Source of the DNA: an uncultured Verrucomicrobia subdivision 3 bacterium
Lineage (GTDB): Bacteria > Verrucomicrobiota > Verrucomicrobiia > Limisphaerales > UBA11358
Reading direction: 5' to 3'
Assembly (NCBI GenBank): GCA_903888765.1
Contig: CAISVF010000087.1
Coordinates: 1 to 56,280 of the forward strand
Length of the DNA: 56,280 bases
The notes under the pieces were generated by a model. That model was not told where the DNA came from and did no database searches. It saw only the letters and a program-made list of their open reading frames with translations. A program made the translations under genes and the position numbers. The first letter of the stretch is position 1. Each line of letters begins with the position of its first letter. Of this stretch, positions 24,965 through 33,899 are shown piece by piece.

Positions 24965-26362
24965 GTGGAATCGCGCACCCTAAAATCCATTGCCGAGGCC
25001 TGCGCGGCAGAGTTTTGTCAAGGCCCGGCGAATGGAGAAATCAAAGCCATCTGCATTGATTCGCGGATGGTGAAGGCGGGTGATTTGTTTTTTGCCATTA
25101 AAGGCGACAAGTTTGACGGGCACGATTTTGTGGCTGAAGTGGCCAGGCAAAAAGCCGCAGCCATCGTGCTGGAAAAATCTAAATACCCCGAACTAAAGGC
25201 AAAGCTCCCGGCCGACATTTCGGTGCTGGCGGTGCAGGATGTTCGCGCGGCCTTTGGCCAATGGGCGGCGGCTTATCGGGGAAGCTTCGCTTTACCGGTT
25301 ATCGTGGTGGGCGGATCGAATGGCAAAACCACCACCAAGGAACTGATCGCATCGGCACTCCGCCAGAAATTTCCGACGCTTTGGAGCGAGGCGAGTTTCA
25401 ACAACGATATCGGCGTGCCGGCAACCCTGCTGCGTCTGGAGACCGCCCATCAGGCAGCGGTGCTCGAAGCCGGGACCAATCATCCGGGCGAGTTGGCGCC
25501 CCTGGTCAAATTAATAGCCCCGAAATTTGGAGTCATCACGAATATCGGCCGCGAGCATCTGGAATTTTTTGGCGACATCGCAGGCGTGGCCCAGGAGGAA
25601 GGCGCGATTGCGGCACAACTGCCGGCGGACGGAACCTTGTTTTTGAATGGAGACAACGGCTGGTCGGAAAAGATTGCCGCGCGGACCCGGGCAAAAATTG
25701 TTCAGGTCGGCTTTGGTGAAAACAATGACTGGCGTGCCAGCAAAGTCCGGCTGGACAAAAATGGAGTGACCTTCCAAGTCGCGGCACCCAAGGCAGAATG
25801 GGGCGGCGAGTATCGCGTGAATCTGCTAGGCCGGCATCAAGCGGTAAACGCGCTGCTGGCAGCGGCGGTTGGCGCGGAACTCGGACTGAGCCGTCGGGAG
25901 GTTCAAAGCGGCCTGACAGAATGCCTTCCGGCTAAAATGCGCCTGAATTTTTGGGAAGCGGGCGGCGTGCGCGTGCTGGACGATTGTTACAATGCCAACG
26001 CGGATTCAACCATCGCGGCCCTGGAAACCCTGTGCGGACTGCCCTTGCAGGGCCGGCGAGTGGCAGTGCTGGGCGACATGAACGAGCTCGGCGAACATAG
26101 CGTGGCGGCCCATGCGGAAGTCGGGCTGCGCGCGGCGGAACTAAAGGTGGGACAACTGGTGGCGATCGGCCTCATGGCTGCAGTTACCGCGCAGGCGGCG
26201 CGAACCGCCGGATTGACGCGCATATTTGAATTTGCGGAGGTGGAGGGGGCGGCGCGTGCCGCGAAAAACTTTTTGCGGCCGGGCGATGTGGTTTTATTGA
26301 AAGCATCGCGCGGAGTGCGGCTGGAGCGATTGGCAGAAACTTTGAAAGCCTGGAAGAGCTGA
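24965..26362 (+). CDS. murF: UDP-MurNAc-tripeptide:D-Ala-D-Ala ligase
   Basis: MurF adds D-Ala-D-Ala to the UDP-MurNAc-tripeptide with ATP, the last cytoplasmic precursor step. The 465-residue protein shows the Mur ligase pattern. The N-terminal domain (AICIDSRMVKAGDLFFAIKG) binds the UDP-substrate; the P-loop is GGSNGKTTTKE (about residues 116-126). It is followed by EAGTNHPGELA and NIGREHLEFFG, then LDDCYNANADST and LGDMNELGEHS in the C-terminal domain. GTG at 24965 is the start. It is the only Mur ligase in this cluster; murE, murD and murC are missing from their usual places. Confidence 0.95.
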   Translation: MESRTLKSIAEACAAEFCQGPANGEIKAICIDSRMVKAGDLFFAIKGDKFDGHDFVAEVARQKAAAIVLEKSKYPELKAKLPADISVLAVQDVRAAFGQWAAAYRGSFALPVIVVGGSNGKTTTKELIASALRQKFPTLWSEASFNNDIGVPATLLRLETAHQAAVLEAGTNHPGELAPLVKLIAPKFGVITNIGREHLEFFGDIAGVAQEEGAIAAQLPADGTLFLNGDNGWSEKIAARTRAKIVQVGFGENNDWRASKVRLDKNGVTFQVAAPKAEWGGEYRVNLLGRHQAVNALLAAAVGAELGLSRREVQSGLTECLPAKMRLNFWEAGGVRVLDDCYNANADSTIAALETLCGLPLQGRRVAVLGDMNELGEHSVAAHAEVGLRAAELKVGQLVAIGLMAAVTAQAARTAGLTRIFEFAEVEGAARAAKNFLRPGDVVLLKASRGVRLERLAETLKAWKS

Positions 26363-26363
26363 G

Positions 26364-27545
26364 ATGATTTACTATTTAAGCCAACAGGTTTTGGATTGGG
26401 CGCACGGAGGCGACTGGGAATCCCGGGTATCGTTCTTGCGCCTGTTTCGCTACATTACGGTGCGCTCGGCCGGGGCAGCGGTAACCGCCTTGGTGCTCTG
26501 CTGGTGGCTGGGGCCAAAAATCATCCGCTGGCTGATTCTGCAAAAATTCGGTCAGGAGTACGTGGACCGGGCGGGAGAAGCCGGCAAGTCGGATGTGCGT
26601 GAGCGCAAGAAGGGCACGCCCACGATGGGCGGATTGCTGATTGTGGTGGCCCTGGTTTTTTCCACGATGCTGTGGGCACAATGGAATGCGCAAGTGGAGT
26701 TAACGATGCTGTCTGTGCTGGTTCTGGCTGGCCTGGGTTTTTATGATGACTACGCGAAGATTTTGAAACAGAACTCGGATGGCACCCCGCCGAGAGTAAA
26801 GCTCATCACCCAGTTCGCCCTGGCGGCATTCGTGGGTATCTACTTATGGAATCTGCCGGCAAGTAGCGAATTGCACCTCACCGGCAGCAAGGCTGTCTGG
26901 CACAGTAATCTGGTTTCCGACGTGATGCTGCCTTTCTGCAAATATCCCTATCATGTGGGGGCGGTGACGGGGCTGGCGATTGTCTCGCTGGCGATTGTCG
27001 GCAGCTCCAATGCGGTCAATCTGACCGATGGACTAGACGGTCTGGCCATTGGCTGCACGCTGATCACCGGATTTGTCTTCCTGTTTTTTACCTATCTCGC
27101 CGGCAACGTGAAGGCAGCGACGTACCTGCAAATTCCGTTTGTTCCGGGGGCAGGGGAATTGACCGTTTTCTGTTCTGCGCTTATCGGAGCCGGGTTGGGT
27201 TTTTTGTGGTTTAACTGCCATCCGGCGCAGGTTTTCATGGGCGATACGGGATCCCTCTCACTCGGCGGTGCCTTCGGCATTGTGGCGGTACTGATTCATC
27301 AACCATTTGTATTGGTGATCGCCGGTGGCGTTTTTGTGGCGGAGGCCGTCTCGGTGATTTTGCAGAAGAGCTGGTTCAAATTCACCCGCATCAGGACCGG
27401 CACGGGCCAGCGGATATTTTTAATGGCTCCGCTGCACCATCATTTTGAAAAAAAGGGTTGGCATGAATCGCAGGTCGTGATGCGCTTTTACATTTTATGC
27501 GTGCTCTGCGCGGTGGTGGCGCTAGCAACCCTGAAACTTCGATAA
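26364..27545 (+). CDS. mraY: Phospho-MurNAc-pentapeptide transferase
   Basis: MraY transfers phospho-MurNAc-pentapeptide to undecaprenyl phosphate, making lipid I on the inner membrane face. The 393-residue protein has about ten membrane helices. Family motifs are complete: KKGTPTMGGLL, LGFYDDYAK (with the catalytic Asp pair), SNAVNLTDGLDGLA, FMGDTGSLSLGG and the HHHFEKKGW loop (APLHHHFE). ATG 26364 starts one base after the murF stop. murD, usually next, is not present; a gap of 290 bp and a LysM gene follow. Confidence 0.97.
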   Translation: MIYYLSQQVLDWAHGGDWESRVSFLRLFRYITVRSAGAAVTALVLCWWLGPKIIRWLILQKFGQEYVDRAGEAGKSDVRERKKGTPTMGGLLIVVALVFSTMLWAQWNAQVELTMLSVLVLAGLGFYDDYAKILKQNSDGTPPRVKLITQFALAAFVGIYLWNLPASSELHLTGSKAVWHSNLVSDVMLPFCKYPYHVGAVTGLAIVSLAIVGSSNAVNLTDGLDGLAIGCTLITGFVFLFFTYLAGNVKAATYLQIPFVPGAGELTVFCSALIGAGLGFLWFNCHPAQVFMGDTGSLSLGGAFGIVAVLIHQPFVLVIAGGVFVAEAVSVILQKSWFKFTRIRTGTGQRIFLMAPLHHHFEKKGWHESQVVMRFYILCVLCAVVALATLKLR

Positions 27546-27552
27546 AAAGCCG

Positions 27553-27840
27553 ATGGATCAACAAAAAAACATCGAAAAAACACGTTTTGTTGCTTGCGCG
27601 ATCATGCCGCAATTGCTAACAATTCCTGCGAGAGCGGCAGGTCTTGTGCCGGTCAGCGAGAGTAGTTCACCAGTTTATCTTTCTGCCGGTCGTTTTTTTC
27701 ACTCTGGACCAATGCCCGGCTCCCAAAACAAACACCATTTAACACGCTGCGGAATTTTTCGAGGGAAAATTTCTCGGCGCAAAAATCAAAACCAAAACAG
27801 CACCTCGAAGAAAGGACGCCTCGCGCGCCAAAATGTATGA
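27553..27840 (+). CDS. Possible small ORF in the mraY-LysM gap (doubtful)
   Basis: An ATG-initiated frame of 95 codons starts seven bases after mraY and ends with an ATGA overlap with the LysM gene, the spacing expected of an operon member. However, the predicted product (basic, rich in Ser, Arg and Gln, with no hydrophobic or domain-like segment) looks random, base composition is lower in GC than neighbours, and no clear ribosome site precedes it. It may simply be a leader region for the LysM gene, which has its own good site (AGAAAGGA). If it is not coding, 27546-27836 holds nothing I recognise. Confidence 0.25.
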   Translation: MDQQKNIEKTRFVACAIMPQLLTIPARAAGLVPVSESSSPVYLSAGRFFHSGPMPGSQNKHHLTRCGIFRGKISRRKNQNQNSTSKKGRLARQNV

Positions 27841-28658
27841 ATAATCCTAATCCGTTTCTCCCCAAAGGCTCCCTGCTCGAGCAGCAGAGCCTGCGTCGCT
27901 CACGCCTCAAACTTGCCGTGGGCTGCGTGCTTACGGTGAGCGTGACCGGCTTGGTTGTGATGTTGATTCAAGGCTGCGAACGCAAAAAGCCGGACCTGGA
28001 ATTGAATCCGCCGCCCGTCGTGGACGCCAACACGATGCCAGTGGATACGAATACCTTACCCAATTCGGTTTCGAATCCGCCAGTGACCATCCCGGCGATG
28101 TCAACGAATCCCACTCCGGTGCCACCGACTATACCTCCCTCGACCACCCAGGCAAACCCGATACCTCCAGTGCCGCCGGTGGCACCGGAAACTTCCGGTT
28201 CCGAATACACGGTGGTGAAAGGTGATTCCCTGGCGAAGATCGCCAAAAAATACGGGATATCGGCCAAGGCGCTGCAAGCCGCCAATCCGGATGTCGTACC
28301 GACCAAACTGAAAATCGGTAAAAAACTGGTGATTCCCGCAGGCGGTAAAACTGCCGTGACGGATGCCGGAACGGCTGCACCAGCCGCTGCTGCCACGGAA
28401 GCAGGCACGACAACCTATACGGTCAAGTCCGGTGATACCTTGATGAAAATAGCCAAGGCACATGGGACCACCGCGAAGGCCATCCAGGCAGCGAACAATC
28501 TTACAACCACGAAAATTGCCGTCGGTAAAAAATTAAAGATTCCGTCAAAAGCACAACCCGCACCTGCGCCCCCGGCAACGGTACCCGTTCCGGACACCAC
28601 GCCTGTGCCCATGGTGCCCCCGCCGGTTTCCACCCCGGCACCGGCACCCACCAAGTAA
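27837..28658 (+). CDS. LysM-repeat envelope protein
   Basis: The 273-residue protein has a cytoplasmic N-terminus of about 28 residues, then a hydrophobic helix ending in LIQGC (residue 48). This could be a lipobox or a simple membrane anchor. A Pro/Thr/Asn-rich spacer follows. Two LysM domains lie at about 121-165 (YTVVKGDSLAKIAKKYGI to KKLVIPAG) and about 192-236 (YTVKSGDTLMKIAKAHGT to KKLKIPSK). A Pro/Ala-rich tail ends the protein. LysM binds GlcNAc units in peptidoglycan. Its place between mraY and ftsW, where murD usually lies, suggests a wall-binding role in septal growth; this is inference. No catalytic domain is attached. Confidence 0.9.
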   Translation: MNNPNPFLPKGSLLEQQSLRRSRLKLAVGCVLTVSVTGLVVMLIQGCERKKPDLELNPPPVVDANTMPVDTNTLPNSVSNPPVTIPAMSTNPTPVPPTIPPSTTQANPIPPVPPVAPETSGSEYTVVKGDSLAKIAKKYGISAKALQAANPDVVPTKLKIGKKLVIPAGGKTAVTDAGTAAPAAAATEAGTTTYTVKSGDTLMKIAKAHGTTAKAIQAANNLTTTKIAVGKKLKIPSKAQPAPAPPATVPVPDTTPVPMVPPPVSTPAPAPTK

Positions 28659-28697
28659 TTCCGCCGCGCAAGCGGCAGACATGCTGGAATTGTTGAG

Positions 28698-29849
28698 ATG
28701 AAGGTAGCCGTCACCACTCTGGTATTTTGTGTCACCAGCCTCCTCGTTCTGGGGCTGGTGATGCTTTATAGCGCCAGTATGATGATGGTGGATAAGCACA
28801 CACACTCGGAAATCGGCGCCCACATGCTGCAAATGCAGATGGTGTGGTGTGTTCTGGGGTTTATCGCCTGCGTGGTGCTGGCGGTTATGGACTATGAATT
28901 GCTGAAACTGTTAGCCCTGCCGCTTTTTATTATTTCGCTGTTGCTGGCCGCCCTGGTTTTCACCTCGCACGGCGTTGAGTTCAACGGTGCCCGCCGGTGG
29001 ATCCGTCTGCCGGGTGCCACTTTCCAGCCATCCGAAGTGGTGAAAATCACGGTTATCATCATGGTGGCCTGGTTGGGAGATTATGCGCAGCGCAAAATAA
29101 AAACCTTTCAATGGGGCATTCTCGTTCCCGGAAGCATTGTTGCGGCGGCCTTGGGCTTGATCTTTATCGAACCGGACCGGGGTACGACCATCCTGCTTGG
29201 CGGAGTCACCGGGACCATGCTGTTTCTCGCCGGAGCTCGCTGGCTGCATCTAATACCAACGGCCTTGGCAGCTGGCGCGGCGCTGGTGTATTCACTGAAA
29301 CACGACTCCATGCGCACCGGGCGCATCAACGCCTGGCTACACCCGGAGGCGCATGCCAATGGGGTGGCATTGCAGGCGGAACAGGCCAAAATTGCCATCG
29401 GCTCCGGTGGATTTACCGGGCTGGGACTTGGCGATGGGCTGCAAAAACACGGATTCCTGCCCGAAATTCAAAGTGATTTCATTTTCGCAAATATCGGTGA
29501 AGAACTCGGCCTGGTTGCAACCGCGCTCGTCCTGCTGGCCTTCCTGCTGATTGCCCTTTGCGGCCTTTTTATTGCGCGCCGGGCACGTGACCAATTTGGA
29601 AGCCTGCTGGCAATAGGCATCACCTCACTCATCAGCTATCAGGCTATTATTAACATCAGTGTGGTGACCAGTCTCGTTCCCAACAAGGGGCTGGCTTTGC
29701 CGTTCATCAGTGCCGGCGGCTCCAGTCTGGTGGCGATGCTCATTGGCGTGGGGCTTTTGCTCAGCGTGGCGCGGTACGCGAGCGCAGCACCCGTTTCAAC
29801 ACCGGACTTTGTCGCTGACGACAACCCTTTTGCCGCCAAGGCAGCATGA
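28698..29849 (+). CDS. ftsW: Septal peptidoglycan polymerase / SEDS protein FtsW
   Basis: FtsW is the SEDS-family glycosyltransferase that polymerises lipid II at the septum with FtsI. The 383-residue protein has about nine or ten membrane helices. Family motifs are NGARRWIRLPGATFQPSE, IFIEPDRGTT, GGFTGLGLGDGLQK (a variant of the GxxGxGxG region), SDFIFANIGEELG, and LPFISAGGSSLVA at the C-terminus. The stop overlaps murG (ATGA at 29846-29849). Presence with ftsI in one operon fits their known complex. Confidence 0.96.
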   Translation: MKVAVTTLVFCVTSLLVLGLVMLYSASMMMVDKHTHSEIGAHMLQMQMVWCVLGFIACVVLAVMDYELLKLLALPLFIISLLLAALVFTSHGVEFNGARRWIRLPGATFQPSEVVKITVIIMVAWLGDYAQRKIKTFQWGILVPGSIVAAALGLIFIEPDRGTTILLGGVTGTMLFLAGARWLHLIPTALAAGAALVYSLKHDSMRTGRINAWLHPEAHANGVALQAEQAKIAIGSGGFTGLGLGDGLQKHGFLPEIQSDFIFANIGEELGLVATALVLLAFLLIALCGLFIARRARDQFGSLLAIGITSLISYQAIINISVVTSLVPNKGLALPFISAGGSSLVAMLIGVGLLLSVARYASAAPVSTPDFVADDNPFAAKAA

Positions 29850-31030
29850 CTGTGACCGCGAACGCAAGACCCCTCGTTGCCATTGCTTGCGGTGGCACCG
29901 GCGGACATCTTTTCCCCGGCCTGGCCGTGGCGGAGCAGTTGCAGCGGCGTGGTTGCGACGTGGTGCTGCTCATCTCTCCCAAAGAAATTGACCAACAAGC
30001 GGTAAAAAACACCACCAATCTGGAGGTGTTCACCCTTCCGGCGGTTGCGCTACAAAACGGCAATTATTTTTCTTTTAGCTCGGCTTTTGTTAAATCGCTC
30101 ATTAGCACCGGGAAGATTTTCCGACGACGCAAGCCGGCGGCGGTACTGGCAATGGGAGGATTCACCAGCGCACCTCCGGTTTTCGCAGCGAAAGCCATGG
30201 GCGCAAAAACTTTTCTGCACGAGTCAAACACCATCCCCGGGCGAGCCAACCGATTACTCGCGCGCTTCGTAGATGCAGCCTTCATCGGTTTTCCGGAAAG
30301 CGCTGGCAGGCTGGGGGCGAAAAGACATTTGCTAACCGGAACTCCGGTCCGTCCTCAGTTTACGCCTGCCTGCCGTCCAGCGTTCACGCCGTCCGAATGC
30401 CGGATGGCGCTGGGACTCAAGGCCAGCCTGCCAACCATTCTTGTGGTCGGCGGCAGTCAGGGGGCGCACGGCTTGAATGAGCTGGTTTTAGCTGCGCTGC
30501 CGCTGCTTAAAAACTGCGGATGGCAATGGCTGCACCTAACTGGCGCAAATGATTTTGAGAAGGTAAAGACCACCTATGCCCGGCATGGCATTAGTGCGGT
30601 GGTGAAACCGTTTCTAAAGGAAATGGAACTGGCTCTCGGGGCCGCTACTGCGGCAGTCAGTCGCGCGGGAGCATCCTCACTGGCGGAAATAGCGGCCATG
30701 CAAGTGGTGCCCCTGCTGGTCCCATTGCCAACCGCCGCGGACAACCACCAGTATTTCAACGCCAGGGCTTTTGAAAAATCCGGTGCCGCCCGCGTGATAG
30801 AACAAAAAAGCAGCACTCCGGAAGACTTGGCAAAGTTGCTCACGGAACTGGTTGACGACGAAACCAAACGGCAACAAATCAAAACAGCCCTCGCAAAGTG
30901 GTACGCCCCGGAAGCGGCGACACAAATTGCCCAAAACATGGTCATGCAGTTGGGTGAAAAATTTGTCCCGGGCAAGCCTCAATACGATGGGGCGGAGACC
31001 GGCAGCATGGATTTGAAGATTGTGACATGA
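29846..31030 (+). CDS. murG: UDP-GlcNAc:lipid I GlcNAc transferase
   Basis: MurG adds GlcNAc to lipid I to form lipid II at the inner membrane. The 394-residue protein starts with the G-loop ACGGTGGHLFPGLAVAE. It continues with LAMGGFTSAPPVFAAKAMG, LHESNTIPGRANRLLAR, LVVGGSQGAHGLNEL and SRAGASSLAEIAAM, then the UDP-GlcNAc site PLPTAADNHQYFNAR. It is slightly longer than E. coli MurG because of C-terminal residues. Both ends overlap neighbours by ATGA. murC, commonly next, is absent. Confidence 0.96.
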   Translation: MTVTANARPLVAIACGGTGGHLFPGLAVAEQLQRRGCDVVLLISPKEIDQQAVKNTTNLEVFTLPAVALQNGNYFSFSSAFVKSLISTGKIFRRRKPAAVLAMGGFTSAPPVFAAKAMGAKTFLHESNTIPGRANRLLARFVDAAFIGFPESAGRLGAKRHLLTGTPVRPQFTPACRPAFTPSECRMALGLKASLPTILVVGGSQGAHGLNELVLAALPLLKNCGWQWLHLTGANDFEKVKTTYARHGISAVVKPFLKEMELALGAATAAVSRAGASSLAEIAAMQVVPLLVPLPTAADNHQYFNARAFEKSGAARVIEQKSSTPEDLAKLLTELVDDETKRQQIKTALAKWYAPEAATQIAQNMVMQLGEKFVPGKPQYDGAETGSMDLKIVT

Positions 31031-31977
31031 CCACGGCCACCGACATTCAGACCAGACCGGTGCCGGGCAAAAGCGATTTTGTCAGGGAAATGTCATTTCG
31101 CGTATCACCGGCGACCGTCATTCGCTGTGACGAACCGCTGGCCAAGCACACCACATTGCGGGTGGGTGGCCCGGCGGATTTTTTTGTGGAGCCAGCGACG
31201 GAAGCCGATCTGGCAGCCATGCTGCGATGGTGTACGGAGAACTCCCTGCCGGTTTTCGTGCTGGGGCGCGGATCCAATCTGCTGGTGCGGGACGGCGGGG
31301 TTCGCGGGGTGGTCATCCGGCTATCGGCGGCGGCCTTTTCCCGCATTGAAATCAACGGCTGCCGCATGGTTTGTGGTGCCGGGGCGAAACAAAAAAATGT
31401 CGCGGTGGAAGCCAGGCGCGCCGGGCTAAGTGGCCTGGAATTTCTCGAAGGTATTCCGGGCAGCGTGGGTGGCGCACTTCGCATGAATGCCGGGGCCATG
31501 GGCAGCGAGACGTTTCAGGTGGTCGAATCTTTGCGCATCATGGATTTCGGCGGGAACATCAGCGAATTGGCATCCGCACAGGCGAAGGCAAGCTATCGCT
31601 GCTGCGCCACCTTAAAAAACCAAATTGCGCTGAGCGCGGCTTTTAAAGGCCAACCGCAGCCGATTGAGGAAATCACCGCGCGCATGCAGCAATACAGCGC
31701 GAAACGCTGGGCGGCACAACCAGCCGCGCCGAGCGCCGGTTGCATTTTCAAAAATCCGGAAGCCATTCCCGCAGGCAAACTCATAGATGAACTCGGCCTG
31801 AAAGGAACGAGCATCGGCGGCGCACGCATTTCCCTGGAGCACGGCAATTTCCTGGTCAATGACGGTGGCGCGACCGCTCAGGAGGTGCTCGAATTAATTG
31901 AGAGGTTGCGCGCGAAAGCAAAAATGGAACGCGGGATTGATTTGCAGATGGAAGTGGAAATTATGGGCGAAGCATGA
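31027..31977 (+). CDS. murB: UDP-N-acetylenolpyruvoylglucosamine reductase
   Basis: MurB reduces UDP-GlcNAc-enolpyruvate to UDP-MurNAc with NADPH and FAD. The 316-residue protein has the FAD-binding segments TLRVGGPADFFVEPA and LGRGSNLLVRDGGVRG, then LEFLEGIPGSVGGALRMNAGAMG. PSAGCIFKNPE is the proton-donor loop; Cys replaces the Ser of E. coli, as in a number of type II MurBs. The C-terminal ISLEHGNFLVNDGGAT is normal. It is not fused to MurC, although the two are fused or adjacent in many relatives. ATGA overlaps occur at both ends. Confidence 0.95.
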   Translation: MTTATDIQTRPVPGKSDFVREMSFRVSPATVIRCDEPLAKHTTLRVGGPADFFVEPATEADLAAMLRWCTENSLPVFVLGRGSNLLVRDGGVRGVVIRLSAAAFSRIEINGCRMVCGAGAKQKNVAVEARRAGLSGLEFLEGIPGSVGGALRMNAGAMGSETFQVVESLRIMDFGGNISELASAQAKASYRCCATLKNQIALSAAFKGQPQPIEEITARMQQYSAKRWAAQPAAPSAGCIFKNPEAIPAGKLIDELGLKGTSIGGARISLEHGNFLVNDGGATAQEVLELIERLRAKAKMERGIDLQMEVEIMGEA

Positions 31978-32927
31978 GCCGCAAATTAAACATCACCGTG
32001 ATGTTGGGTGGACCGAGCGCAGAGCGCGAGGTTTCGCTGCGCACCGGCGCGGCGGTGGCGCAGGCGCTCCGCTCGCTCGGGCACGAGGTGCAGGAGCTCG
32101 ACCCGCGCACTCCGGACTGGTCGCTGAGGGCGGGAACGGAAGTCGTGTTTCTCGCCCTGCACGGAACCTACGGCGAGGATGGCACGGTGCAAAAGCAGCT
32201 TGAGCAGTTGGGCGTGGCTTATACCGGGTGCGATGCAGAATCCAGCCGCATCGCGTTCGACAAAGTGCTCACGAAACTGCGCTGCATCAAGGCTGGCGTG
32301 CCAACGGCTAAATTCATAGTGGCGAAGTCGGCGCAGGCTCCGCTGCCGGAAAATTTAACCTTGCCCCTGGTGGTAAAACCTTCCCGGCAGGGATCCAGCG
32401 TTGGACTACAATTTGTGGAACAAGCCGAGGCCTGGCCGGCTGCTTTGGCGGAGGCCTTGAAATTTGACTCGGAAGTCTTGGTGGAAGAGAAGATCACCGG
32501 TCGGGAGACAACGGTGGGAATTCTCAACGGAAAACCTTTACCCGTGGTGGAAGTGCGTCCCAAGACTGGCAGCTATGATTACAACCACAAATACACGGCT
32601 GGCGCGACAGAGTATTTCTGTCCGGCTGATTTTGATGCGGCAACTACCACGCGCATTCAAGGCGCCGCGCTGGAAGCTTTCCGGGCGGTGGGGGCGCGCG
32701 ATTACGCACGCGTGGATGTCATGGTAAGGCCGGACGGCTCCCCGGTAGTCCTGGAAGTCAACACTCTGCCGGGCATGACCGAAACGAGTTTGCTGCCCAA
32801 GGCGGCAACCGCGGCGGGCCTGACTTATGGCGAGCTTTGTCAGCAGATGATTGATCTGGCGATGGCACGCCATGAAAAATTCAAGAGGGAGAAAACTGCG
32901 GAGCCAATTGGCGGCGCAGCGATTTAA
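31974..32927 (+). CDS. ddl: D-alanine--D-alanine ligase
   Basis: Ddl makes the D-Ala-D-Ala dipeptide used by MurF. The 317-residue ATP-grasp protein contains VMLGGPSAEREVSLRTG, VFLALHGTYGEDGTVQ, YTGCDAESSRIAFDK, LVVKPSRQGSSVGL, YDYNHKYTAGATEY and LEVNTLPGMTETSLLPKAA. These correspond to substrate, ATP and Mg sites, and the Tyr before the K-Y-T loop is consistent with a D-Ala (not D-Lac) ligase. The start overlaps the murB stop (ATGA), and ftsQ starts six bases after the stop. Confidence 0.96.
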   Translation: MSRKLNITVMLGGPSAEREVSLRTGAAVAQALRSLGHEVQELDPRTPDWSLRAGTEVVFLALHGTYGEDGTVQKQLEQLGVAYTGCDAESSRIAFDKVLTKLRCIKAGVPTAKFIVAKSAQAPLPENLTLPLVVKPSRQGSSVGLQFVEQAEAWPAALAEALKFDSEVLVEEKITGRETTVGILNGKPLPVVEVRPKTGSYDYNHKYTAGATEYFCPADFDAATTTRIQGAALEAFRAVGARDYARVDVMVRPDGSPVVLEVNTLPGMTETSLLPKAATAAGLTYGELCQQMIDLAMARHEKFKREKTAEPIGGAAI

Positions 32928-32933
32928 ACGACC

Positions 32934-33899
32934 ATGTGGTTTAGGCGAGAAAGAAACAAAAACCGTCGCAAGCACCGGAACCATGTGCTGGACGTCAAGC
33001 TGCGCTCCGACCAGGTGCGAGCGCAGCGCTTGCGACTGCTCGTGATGTCAGTGCTGGTGGTGGTCGGTCCGTTTTTGGGCATCTATCTCCTTTGGCGGGC
33101 GGGCGAGGCGGGGTTGGATTTTTTTGTCTATGAAAACGCTGACTTTGCCATCCAGCAGATTGATGCCCAATCGGACGGCGTGATTGCACCCGAGCAACTG
33201 CGCCGCTGGGCCGGGGTAAAGTCAGGGGCCAACCTGATCAGACTCGATCTGGCGTCAGTGAAACGCAATCTGGAGCTGGTTTCAGCGATTGATTCGGTCT
33301 CGGTGGAACGCGTGCTGCCGCGGACGCTGAAAATCCGGGTGACGGAACGCAACCCCATTGCCCAGGTTAACGTGCCACGGGCGGAAGGGCCCACTGGGAT
33401 GGCTTTCAACGTTTTTCAACTTGATGCTGATGGCACGGTGATTCAACCGCTGGATCCACGTTTAAGTCAGGTTTCACCGGGGCAGATGAATGCACTACTC
33501 CCGGTGATTACCGGGTTGACGGTGGGGCAACTCCAGCCAGGTCGGCGGATAGAGCAGCCGCAGGCGCAGGCAGCCATCCATCTGGTGGCAGCCTTCAGGA
33601 AATCACCCATGGCCGGGTTGGTGGATATGCGACGCGTGGATGTTTCTGCCCCGGGCGTACTGGTGGTTACCACGGGGCAAGGCGGAGAGGTCATTTTTAA
33701 ACCGGATAATTTGGAGCGGCAATTGTCCCGCTGGCGGGCAGCTTATGACTGGTCGCTGGCCCGGCAGAGATCAATTTTATCCCTGGATTTGGCAGTGGCC
33801 AACAATCTGCCGCTGCGCACCATGCTAGCCAGCACCGTAGCGGCCACTCCAATCAACAACCTGCAACCCATAAGAAATCGGAGGCAACATGTTCGATGA
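32934..33899 (+). CDS. ftsQ: Cell division protein FtsQ/DivIB
   Basis: FtsQ links the cytoplasmic and periplasmic parts of the divisome. The 321-residue protein has a basic cytoplasmic start (MWFRRERNKNRRKHRN), a membrane helix at about residues 38-60 and a POTRA domain (FAIQQIDAQSDGVIAPEQL to VLPRTLKIRVTERNPIAQV). The FtsQ beta domain ends in ARQRSILSLDLAVANNLPLR. Length is slightly above E. coli FtsQ. Its last 11 bases overlap ftsA, whose ribosome site GGAGG lies inside it. Confidence 0.9.
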   Translation: MWFRRERNKNRRKHRNHVLDVKLRSDQVRAQRLRLLVMSVLVVVGPFLGIYLLWRAGEAGLDFFVYENADFAIQQIDAQSDGVIAPEQLRRWAGVKSGANLIRLDLASVKRNLELVSAIDSVSVERVLPRTLKIRVTERNPIAQVNVPRAEGPTGMAFNVFQLDADGTVIQPLDPRLSQVSPGQMNALLPVITGLTVGQLQPGRRIEQPQAQAAIHLVAAFRKSPMAGLVDMRRVDVSAPGVLVVTTGQGGEVIFKPDNLERQLSRWRAAYDWSLARQRSILSLDLAVANNLPLRTMLASTVAATPINNLQPIRNRRQHVR

